Shown one piece after another: positions 41,340-47,585 of a stretch of DNA of 47,585 bases. Every line of letters starts with the position of its first letter. Position 1 is the first letter of the stretch. The position numbers and the translations under genes were made by a program. Origin of the DNA: an uncultured bacterium (lineage in GTDB: Bacteria > Hydrogenedentota > Hydrogenedentia > Hydrogenedentales > Hydrogenedentaceae); the NCBI GenBank assembly GCA_938014335.1, contig CALLRP010000034.1, positions 1-47,585 on the forward strand, written 5' to 3'. The notes beneath the pieces are model-generated. The model saw only the letters and a list, made by a program, of their open reading frames with translations, did no database searches and was not told the DNA's origin.

Positions 41340-43985
41340 TTAAAGATATTCTTTTAGATTTTTTATCAGGGTATTAATGTTGTATGGTTTGGTTAGAAAA
41401 CCTTGGATGGGATAATCAATATCTTTCTCATTGATTGTATGCTTCGAAAATCCTGTGCTGAGGAAAATGGGAAGATTAGGACATTCGGAGCGGATGATAC
41501 GAGCCACATCAGTCCCATCTAAATGGGGCATGGTAATATCTAACACAACGGCTGAAAGGTTATTCTTATTTTCTTGGAAAAGTTGAAGTGCTTCACGCCC
41601 ATCTCTGGCTGGGATTACATCAAATCCGATTTTTTCAAGCATCTTTGTGGTAACCTGTAATACTATAGGTTCATCATCTGCAAACAAGATAAGTCCTTGC
41701 CCTTTCCATGAAGTCACTTCCTCGATTTCCGGTTGTTTTTTTGTAAGTTCACCGATTGCTGGGAAAAATAATTTAAATGTGGTTCCCTTTCCTTCTTCAC
41801 TGTAAACTTTAATAGTTCCATCGTGAGCCCGAAGAATTCCCATTATTGTTGCCAAGCCCAAACCTCTTCCATAATCTTTTGTTGTGAAGAAAGGGTCGAA
41901 GATTTTTGACATTATTTCGGGACTCATTCCACATCCATTATCAGATACCTCAAGGAAAACATATTTTTTTTGTTCTATTCCCTCCTGGAACCATGTGGTT
42001 CGAATGTAACTTTCTGTAAAGTCCATTATGCCTGTCTTTATTCGGATAACACCACTTCTTTTACCGATAGCATCTGAAGCATTAATGACAAGGTTTAAGA
42101 TAACAGAACGAAGTTGTCCAATTTCTCCATTTATTAATAAGATATCCGGAATGAGATCTATATCTAATACTATCTTTTTAGAAATGCTTACCTTTAATAA
42201 GTGTTCCATTTCCTGAATTAGGTGATTTAAATTACAAGGTTGATGGGGTTGTTGTTTTCTTCCAGCAAAGATAAGTAATTGTCTGCATAAATCCCCCGCA
42301 TTTTTTACTGCTTCTTCAATATTCAATAAATAGTTTTTTACAGCGGTGAGATTATTGATTTCTTCTTTGGCTAATTCTGTATGTCCCATAATTGCCATGA
42401 GGATATTATTAAAATCATGGGCAATGGAACTGGATAAAACCCCTAAACTTTCTAATTTTTGTGTATGTTGCATCTGTTCTTGAAATTGTTCCTTCTCTTT
42501 TTGAATTTTTTTGAATTCAGAAATATCTCTGAAAAGTATTAGAGTTCGGGTTTCTTCTTTAGAAAAATAAATATAACGATGAATTATTCGTAAAGTTAAT
42601 ATGTCCCCATATTTGTTTTTTTCTTTAATTTCTTTTTCTAATAAAAGATGGATGTTTTCGGATTGGGAGATATGCGTATATATTTCAGGGACAAAGTTAT
42701 TTAAAGGTTTTAAGAAAACTTCGTCAAGTTTCCATCCCAATATTTCTTCACTTGCTTGATTCCAAAATTCTATGTGCCCATCTTTATTAGTTGCAATAAT
42801 TCCTATCGGGGCCGAATCCAAAAGTTCTTTTAGTATTGACATAGTCTCATTTAATGTATTTATAATGGACTTGAATTCGGTAATGTCTTCATAAATTCCA
42901 AGGACTCCATAAGGAACGCCTCCTGTCCCGATAAGAGGAATTTTGCTTGTTTTTAGCCAGATTTGTCGCCCATCCGGAGTAGTTTGCGTTTCCTCATAAA
43001 ATAGTTTAGGCTTTCCCGAAGCGATTACTTCCTGGTCGTCTTTACGATATGATTCTGCTTCGGTTTTCCACGGTAGTTCGTAATCCGTCATTCCCACGAG
43101 TTCCTCGGGACTATTTTTACCCGCATCTTTTGCGAAAGCAAGGTTACAACCTAAATAGTGAAGATTTTTGTCTTTCCAGAATACGCGCACGGGTAGTAGG
43201 TCCAGAACAATTCTAATAAAATGTTTGTTTTTTTCAGCTTCCTGAAGGTTAGATTCTGTTTCATTTAAATTTTCGATACAAGATACAAAGTAATTAATTG
43301 AATTTGTGTCTTTATCATATATCGGTAGTGTATAAACCCGAGCGCGAAATATGGATTTATCTTTTTTGACATAGCATTTTTCAAAAGTAACGATTTTTTC
43401 CGATGTAGTATGAGGTTTGCGAATAAATTCCTTAAAAAAGGTTAACTCCTGGTCAAGATTTTCAGGTGTAGTAAGGTCCTGCCATGTCAGGCTTAATAGT
43501 TCATCCTTTGACAAACCGAATAAGTTGCATAAAGCTGGATTTGCGTCTAACCACCGCCCTGCAATGTTCGTGATACCTAAGGGGATATGAAGTTGCTGAA
43601 AAAAACTATATATAGAAGGATGATAACTTAATAAATGTTTCGGCTCAGGCAATATTTCGGTATAGTCATAGATAATGATATTTTCGTTTGAGGAAGAGGA
43701 GTGTTTTTTTGTTTTAACTATACGGCACCAGAAATATTGCTCTTTCCTATTGGTGAACCAGACCCCTAAATGAGGGGTTGAAGTTTTTTCGCTAATATTT
43801 TGGTTGTTAAGAAAGCTTTTGACCGATTCTTTTTGAGGTTCGAATACCCATTCTAATAGGGAGGTATTTTTTAATTCATTAAGATTTAGATTTAAAAAGT
43901 TGTTTTCCTCAGAATGAATTTCCCCTATCCTCCCCGTGTTATCTAATTCCATTGAATAATATTTAGGAATAAATTGCTCTGTCAT
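41340..43985 (-). CDS. Multi-PAS hybrid histidine kinase
   Basis: The 881-residue soluble protein has no membrane span. PAS-like domains cover about 1-110, 120-245, 255-370 (KDAGKNSPEELVGMTDYELP) and 385-490 (TNKDGHIEFWNQASEEILGW), each ending with an EDI or RDIS-type exit. The HisKA domain has SSSIAHDFNNIL with H523. The ATPase domain has LNLVINASDAI (630-640), DNGCGM (682-687), FDPFFTTK (697-704) and GLGLATI (708-714). The C-terminal receiver has ADDE (770-773), D816 in VVLDITMPHLDG, and K866 in FLTKP. All catalytic residues are present, so it should autophosphorylate and pass phosphate to its own receiver. The output partner is not adjacent. AAGG lies ahead of the ATG. Confidence 0.9.
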   Translation of the reverse strand: MTEQFIPKYYSMELDNTGRIGEIHSEENNFLNLNLNELKNTSLLEWVFEPQKESVKSFLNNQNISEKTSTPHLGVWFTNRKEQYFWCRIVKTKKHSSSSNENIIIYDYTEILPEPKHLLSYHPSIYSFFQQLHIPLGITNIAGRWLDANPALCNLFGLSKDELLSLTWQDLTTPENLDQELTFFKEFIRKPHTTSEKIVTFEKCYVKKDKSIFRARVYTLPIYDKDTNSINYFVSCIENLNETESNLQEAEKNKHFIRIVLDLLPVRVFWKDKNLHYLGCNLAFAKDAGKNSPEELVGMTDYELPWKTEAESYRKDDQEVIASGKPKLFYEETQTTPDGRQIWLKTSKIPLIGTGGVPYGVLGIYEDITEFKSIINTLNETMSILKELLDSAPIGIIATNKDGHIEFWNQASEEILGWKLDEVFLKPLNNFVPEIYTHISQSENIHLLLEKEIKEKNKYGDILTLRIIHRYIYFSKEETRTLILFRDISEFKKIQKEKEQFQEQMQHTQKLESLGVLSSSIAHDFNNILMAIMGHTELAKEEINNLTAVKNYLLNIEEAVKNAGDLCRQLLIFAGRKQQPHQPCNLNHLIQEMEHLLKVSISKKIVLDIDLIPDILLINGEIGQLRSVILNLVINASDAIGKRSGVIRIKTGIMDFTESYIRTTWFQEGIEQKKYVFLEVSDNGCGMSPEIMSKIFDPFFTTKDYGRGLGLATIMGILRAHDGTIKVYSEEGKGTTFKLFFPAIGELTKKQPEIEEVTSWKGQGLILFADDEPIVLQVTTKMLEKIGFDVIPARDGREALQLFQENKNNLSAVVLDITMPHLDGTDVARIIRSECPNLPIFLSTGFSKHTINEKDIDYPIQGFLTKPYNINTLIKNLKEYL

Positions 43986-44104
43986 AATAAACCTTATTTC
44001 TAATCACATTATATATAAATAAGATAACAAAAAGATACTTTGAGAACGATGAATATAGAATAGGCTTTTTAGAGAAAAAATAAGTGGAAAGGATTCTTGA
44101 AAAT

Positions 44105-45406
44105 TTAACTATTGACATATGTATCGACAGATTGGCGTAATGTTTTCATAATCCAGTTTCGTTTATTGTCGTCTGTTTCCAGTAATGTGATACGAAAGCC
44201 GGGATAATGGGATTGAAAACCACTAAGGGGCACAACGACAATGCCTGTTGAACCCATAAGATAGTAAACAAATCGTTTATCGGGTGGGGCGTTCTGGACA
44301 ATACTTTCAATGTATTCTTTGACTTTTTTGTTTTCAATAGGAAGGGTTTGATGACTGTTTAATACATTTTCTTTAAACATGATAGTTGCGTAAAAAGCAC
44401 CACCGGGCCTGTTCAAGACGACATAAGGACAAGCTCGGAATGCTTCCATAAGTTCATCAGCTCGACTATTGAAAATTAATGCTCGCTGTCGAAGATGTTG
44501 GGGGTATTTTGCATCACCCATCACTTTAGGAATAACCATCTGAGGGAATGTAGTGGAGCATACTTCCAATCGTTTTGCAGCGAGTAAACTATCAACATAT
44601 TCAGAGAAATTGGGGTCTTTTTTACGATTTAAGACTTCAATCCATCCGCAACGGGCACCCGGCCAGGGAAATTCTTTACTTATTCCTCGCATAGCAATTC
44701 CCGGGATATCCTCAATCCATTGGCTAAGATGTATTTTAGGGTAACCGGGGAAAACAATATGACTATAAATTTCATCGGTAATAATAAATAAATCATATTC
44801 ACGGGCAATTTTCAAAATCTCTTCCAGCACACTGCGAGGATACACAGCACCGGTAGGATTGTCGGGAGAAAGGAGTAATATACCTGCAATAGAATCATTA
44901 TATTTTACCTTATTTCTCAAATCATATAAATCGGGCATCCAATTGTTATAGGGGTCCAGTTTATAGGTTAAGTGATTATAGCCGGAATGAGCCGCTTCAG
45001 CAGAGGAATGGGTGCTATAAGCGGGAGAAGGACCTAATACACGTGCTTCTCTTTTCAGAAAGCCATATACCTTTGCTACTGCGTCACCAATACCGTTGAA
45101 AAAAATAATATCATCCGGAGTAATTTTTGTCCCATCACTTCGCTGGTTTACCATTTCTGCAAGAAACATTCGTGTTTCAGGAACCCCCGCAGTATCACAA
45201 TAACCGTATGTTCGTGAGTCATCAATTGTTTCATGTACAATTTCTTTTATCCATGGGACAATCTCTTCCCCTTTTTCAATAGGATCGCCGATATTCTCCC
45301 ATGTTATGGGTTGTCCTAATTCTTTAACTTTATTTGCAATAGCAACAATTTCTCGGATTTCATAACTTAAATTGCGAGCACCTTCGTGAACTATATTCCT
45401 ACGCAT
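44105..45406 (-). CDS. Class I/II PLP-dependent aminotransferase
   Basis: This 433-residue enzyme transfers amino groups with pyridoxal phosphate. The motifs are the N-terminal NIGDPIEKG, TYGYCDTAGVPETR, LLSPDNPTGAVYP (N183-P-T-G), FIITDEIYSHI (D211), and the PLP lysine K244 in MRGISKEFPWPGARCGW. The arginine near the C-terminus (GFRITLLETDD) fits the substrate-carboxylate contact. The fold family is that of aspartate/alanine aminotransferases; specificity cannot be read from the sequence, though the general shape resembles AlaA-like enzymes with a larger C-terminal insert. GAGG lies ahead of the ATG. It is separated by 119 bases from the kinase gene and by 108 from the phosphatase gene, so these appear to be single genes. 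Confidence 0.85.
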   Translation of the reverse strand: MRRNIVHEGARNLSYEIREIVAIANKVKELGQPITWENIGDPIEKGEEIVPWIKEIVHETIDDSRTYGYCDTAGVPETRMFLAEMVNQRSDGTKITPDDIIFFNGIGDAVAKVYGFLKREARVLGPSPAYSTHSSAEAAHSGYNHLTYKLDPYNNWMPDLYDLRNKVKYNDSIAGILLLSPDNPTGAVYPRSVLEEILKIAREYDLFIITDEIYSHIVFPGYPKIHLSQWIEDIPGIAMRGISKEFPWPGARCGWIEVLNRKKDPNFSEYVDSLLAAKRLEVCSTTFPQMVIPKVMGDAKYPQHLRQRALIFNSRADELMEAFRACPYVVLNRPGGAFYATIMFKENVLNSHQTLPIENKKVKEYIESIVQNAPPDKRFVYYLMGSTGIVVVPLSGFQSHYPGFRITLLETDDNKRNWIMKTLRQSVDTYVNS

Positions 45407-45514
45407 ATATGCCTCACTTCTAATAGTATATTCTAAAAAAATAAAATGGTATTTATTTTTTGTTGGGGGAAAATTAAAAGAATGGTAATAGTTTACTACT
45501 TTGCAATGTAAGAA

Positions 45515-46858
45515 TTAAAATGCACAGGCAAATAATTCTGCATCAAGTTGGAAAGGAAAAACATCATTGGAGTTGTTAAAACTTAAACTCGGTTTATTGA
45601 TAATAAATTCGTCTCTTTGATTTCCTTCTAAATCATATGCACGATAAATAAGTCGATTTTTTTCACCGGTTTCTACAGTAATAATTTGATAAGTGGGAGT
45701 TTTGACAAAGGCGGTTTCGATGAAATCAGGCTTTTCTTGTTGTTCGTAGGTTTTTGTTCCAGAGAAAGATATTACATAATATGTCCCCTCGGGAGGGGTG
45801 ACTTTTTGGTCATTTTTTAGAGGATAAGTTCGCCAGTATGAATGGTCATGCCCCTGAAATACTATATCAACATGATATTGGTCAATGAGAGGAAGCCATG
45901 CGTTCTTTATATGTCTATTATCTCTTCTTGGAGCGGCACTATAAATAGGTTGGTGGAATAGTAAAAATTTCCAGATAGATGTAGAGGTTGAAAGTTGCTG
46001 TTCTAACCACGGACTTTGTTGCTCTGGATTATAATTTGCATTTAAGATAACAAATTGGGCAGATGAATATTTGAAAGAGTAACAAAATTCAGGAGTAATA
46101 TTTGTGGGTCCATTTTGAGGAAGAACAAAATAGTCAAGATACATTTGGGGTAAAAGAGGATTAGATTTATACTCATGATTACCTATTGTTGGAACTATGG
46201 GATATTGAGCAAAAGTATTATTCGCATAGTGAAAAAACGCATCCCAATCATCTCGTTCATTTCCTCGATTCACAAGATCCCCTGCTAATAGAATAAAGGA
46301 ACAATCGGGGCATTTCTCGACGGCTTTTTTTAGTATCTTTCCCCATTCTTCTAAGCCATTTTGGGCGTCTCCTAAATAAATAAAAGAAAACTCTTTAGTC
46401 TCAACAGGTGCTGTTTTGAAAGTATACCAATCGCTCCAAATATTCTGACTGGGATTACCAACACGATACTCATAAACAGTATTGGCATATAGTGAATTGA
46501 GTGTGACATACCAGCGGTTTATTTCAGGATTATTTTTTAATGGAGGGTCAATAATAGAGATAAAGTTTGCAGATGTTTTTATAATCGATTCATTATTTTT
46601 TTCCAACTTTTTATGCCACTCCACTATACCTTCTTTTACATCGGGGGATGTGCTCCATTGAATTGTAATAGAAGTTTGTGGATTTTCGGTCATTGTAAGT
46701 GTAATTTGAGAGGGGACTTGTGTAACTGGGAAAGGAGTTTCCCTATCTGGAGGAGTTTTTACATCGGCAGATAGGGGTAGAGTAGTGATAACAAAAAATA
46801 AAGAAAAAATAAGGTAGAAAAAATTTGCATTATTGGATAACTTCTTAATTGGGTTCAT
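45515..46858 (-). CDS. Exported purple-acid-phosphatase-like metallophosphoesterase
   Basis: The 447-residue protein has a signal peptide (about residues 12-31). An N-terminal Fn3-like domain follows (about 47-150: QITLTMTENPQTSITIQWST, ending YRVGNPSQNIWSDWYTF), as in purple acid phosphatases. The metallophosphoesterase core follows with YLGDAQN (161-167), LAGDLVNRGN (191-200), TIGNHEY (224-230), LFHQPIY and FQGHDHSYWRTY. These supply the two-metal site Asp, Asn and His ligands. The Tyr that gives purple colour in GDxxY is absent (GDLVNRG), so the metal pair may differ. It is likely a periplasmic phosphomonoesterase; substrate unknown. AAAAGGA lies ahead of the ATG. The upstream region contains the candidate RNA at 47070-47296. 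Confidence 0.85.
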   Translation of the reverse strand: MNPIKKLSNNANFFYLIFSLFFVITTLPLSADVKTPPDRETPFPVTQVPSQITLTMTENPQTSITIQWSTSPDVKEGIVEWHKKLEKNNESIIKTSANFISIIDPPLKNNPEINRWYVTLNSLYANTVYEYRVGNPSQNIWSDWYTFKTAPVETKEFSFIYLGDAQNGLEEWGKILKKAVEKCPDCSFILLAGDLVNRGNERDDWDAFFHYANNTFAQYPIVPTIGNHEYKSNPLLPQMYLDYFVLPQNGPTNITPEFCYSFKYSSAQFVILNANYNPEQQSPWLEQQLSTSTSIWKFLLFHQPIYSAAPRRDNRHIKNAWLPLIDQYHVDIVFQGHDHSYWRTYPLKNDQKVTPPEGTYYVISFSGTKTYEQQEKPDFIETAFVKTPTYQIITVETGEKNRLIYRAYDLEGNQRDEFIINKPSLSFNNSNDVFPFQLDAELFACAF

Positions 46859-47048
46859 GTTTTGTCCTTTTTATTGGTGGGGAAGTTAAAAATAACTTGT
46901 TAATTAGATGTAGAGTAATTTAAAAAAGTTTCAAAGAAGTAATTAAATATTTGGATGATGAGTTTATGAAAAGGTCTTATTAAGTCTGTTGGGTGACTTT
47001 CTGATATGCATAAAATTTAACATAGGGAAAATAGCCAATAGTTATTTC
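46859..47048 (-). other. Leader of the phosphatase gene
   Basis: This 190-base AT-rich stretch runs from the phosphatase ATG to the GC-rich RNA-like element. On the minus strand TTGAAA (46929-46934) with TACATC 16 bases downstream (46907-46912) is a weak promoter candidate, and AAGTTA/TAACTT (46883-46898) forms a small hairpin. No coding sequence is convincing. Confidence 0.4.
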
Positions 47049-47271
47049 TATTTTCCTGTGAGTTTATTTAAAAAAGGTGCGCACGGGCATTTCTATCGGA
47101 ACAGGCATAGGAGGGGGGATAGTGCCCGTGCGCTGGGGAGGGTACTGTGCAGGGTAGTGAGGGCTGTGTGTGGTAATAATATGATTGTACCTGTGGTCTG
47201 GGTTGGGAGGAAGGCCAGATTTAGCAGGGCAAAGTTTTATAAACTTACCTCACTTTCCTCACAGGAAAATA
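47049..47271 (-). ncRNA. Candidate structured RNA (unrecognised family)
   Basis: The inner ~150 bases are GC-rich while both flanks are very AT-rich, which in an AT-rich genome suggests a structured RNA. A 14-bp perfect inverted repeat bounds it (47049-47062 with 47258-47271). Inside are an 11-bp stem (47079-47089 with 47123-47133) extended by 5 bp (93-97 with 118-122, offsets from 47000), a 5-6 bp stem (47140-47145 with 47187-47192), and a 7-bp pairing (47156-47162 with 47248-47254). On the minus strand the 11-bp stem is followed by TTTTTT, and TTGGAA/TATAAA lies upstream, giving a transcript of about 225 nt. Two pairings contain G-U only on the plus strand, so orientation is not certain. 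I could not match it to RNase P, tmRNA, 6S or SRP RNA. Confidence 0.4.
47070..47133 (-). terminator. Hairpin plus T6, intrinsic terminator reading leftward
   Basis: On the minus strand an 11-bp GC-rich stem (GCGCACGGGCA/TGCCCGTGCGC, 47079-47089 with 47123-47133), lengthened by CTATC/GATAG, is followed after three bases by six T residues (47075-47070). It would end a transcript coming from the right side of the window, about 210 bases before the phosphatase ATG. Confidence 0.55.
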
Positions 47272-47302
47272 TTCAAATTTTATAGAGCAATCATCTATTT
47301 TA

Positions 47303-47332
47303 TTTATACTTTTAACGCCCAAAAAGTTCCAA
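47303..47332 (-). promoter_or_regulatory. Promoter-like sequence upstream of the candidate RNA
   Basis: On the minus strand TTGGAA (47327-47332) and TATAAA (47303-47308) are 18 bases apart, which would start RNA near 47296. AT-rich surroundings make chance matches common, so the support comes mainly from its position relative to the structured element and terminator. Confidence 0.4.
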
Positions 47333-47585
47333 AAGTTTACAATTTTTTTATGTAAAAATCTATAAAAAACCTCTTACATTAGATTTTATTAAAATTTCAC
47401 TCCATATTATAGCACAAAAAAGTTATAAAATCAAATTTATTAACAAAAATTTACTTATCAATTATAATAAAATAATTTCGTTTTTTGTTATTAAAAGTCC
47501 ATTAGTAAGATAAAAAGGATTTTTCAAAAGGCAGAAGTAATTTGTTAAAACACCTATATGTTTTTATGATGTTCAACTCTACCTA
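47333..47585. other. AT-rich region with no recognised feature
   Basis: The last 253 bases are very rich in A and T with short homopolymer runs. I see no coding sequence, RNA gene or clear repeat. It may hold the promoter of a gene beyond the window. Confidence 0.6.

Noticed and set aside
46989..47285. Open frame of 98 codons across the GC-rich element
   Set aside because: It has no ribosome site, an unusual Arg/Gly/Cys-rich composition, and coincides with inverted-repeat structure, so it is more likely the trace of a structured RNA region.
47049..47296. RNase P RNA, tmRNA, 6S RNA or SRP RNA identity for the structured element
   Set aside because: I did not find the RNase P core (GAGGAAAGTCC), a tmRNA T-loop and CCA-type end, the SRP loop GGAAGCAGC, or a single long hairpin with central bubble as in 6S RNA.
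1..47585. CRISPR arrays, insertion sequences, prophage or tRNA genes
   Set aside because: None found: no spaced direct repeats, transposase motifs, integrase genes or T-loop sequences were seen by eye in the intergenic stretches.

Overview
This is an AT-rich chromosomal window from what looks like an uncultured, motile, diderm (Gram-negative-type) heterotroph. The diderm inference rests on TolB, a TonB/TolA-like protein, an alpha-2-macroglobulin lipoprotein paired with PBP1C, and many exported proteins. The Tat-exported Gfo/Idh/MocA oxidoreductase, the FG-GAP and HEAT-repeat secreted proteins, the AIM6-type phosphodiesterase and the PPi-dependent phosphofructokinase resemble gene content of poorly cultured PVC-like or Hydrogenedentes/Sumerlaeota-like lineages. 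That placement is a guess from gene content, not a phylogeny. I see no phage, transposase, CRISPR array, rRNA or tRNA.

Layout. (1) 1-7017, plus strand: a flagellar block. The end of fliK is followed by flgD and flgE, then a strong intrinsic terminator and a sigma70-like promoter, then motA-motB-fliL-fliN-fliO-fliP and an unrecognised membrane-anchored protein. fliM is missing between fliL and fliN, and fliQ/fliR/flhB/flhA do not follow fliP. (2) 7045-9084, minus: an EF-G2-type translational GTPase. (3) 9257-10255, plus: a secreted MEMO-family protein. (4) 13364-10266, minus: galactokinase, a dGTPase-like HD phosphohydrolase and a purine nucleoside phosphorylase homologue. (5) 13534-14514, plus: a probable glycosyltransferase. 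(6) 16842-14504, minus: hotdog protein, AIM6-type phosphodiesterase and a Gfo/Idh/MocA protein lacking the usual Glu-Lys-Pro motif, all behind a clear promoter. (7) 18150-16924, minus: PPi-phosphofructokinase. (8) 19508-18255, minus: a membrane PAS protein with a kinase-like dimerisation helix but no ATPase domain. (9) 19693-25766, plus: a four-gene set consisting of a GH4 alpha-galactosidase, a Tat-exported Gfo/Idh protein, a HEAT-repeat protein with a beta-rich C-terminal domain, and an FG-GAP propeller. This looks like a glycoside-processing locus. (10) 26245-27348: ychF. (11) 27391-35705: alpha-2-macroglobulin and PBP1C. (12) 37269-35710, minus: a GT-C-type membrane protein. (13) 37453-41329, plus: TonB/TolA-like protein, tolB, smpB, an unknown gene and a DUF434 protein. 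(14) 46858-41340, minus: three separate genes, a multi-PAS hybrid histidine kinase, a class I aminotransferase and a purple-acid-phosphatase-like enzyme.

The most interesting unexplained signal is at the right end, around 47049-47332. A GC-rich island in very AT-rich non-coding DNA is bounded by a 14-bp perfect inverted repeat and contains a 16-bp hairpin. On the minus strand it has a promoter-like sequence on one side and a hairpin-plus-T6 terminator on the other. It reads as an undescribed structured RNA gene of about 225 nt, or as a long leader of the phosphatase gene. A second unexplained signal is a shared box, ATTATCCATT, in two separate divergent promoter regions (9151-9227 and 13425-13520).
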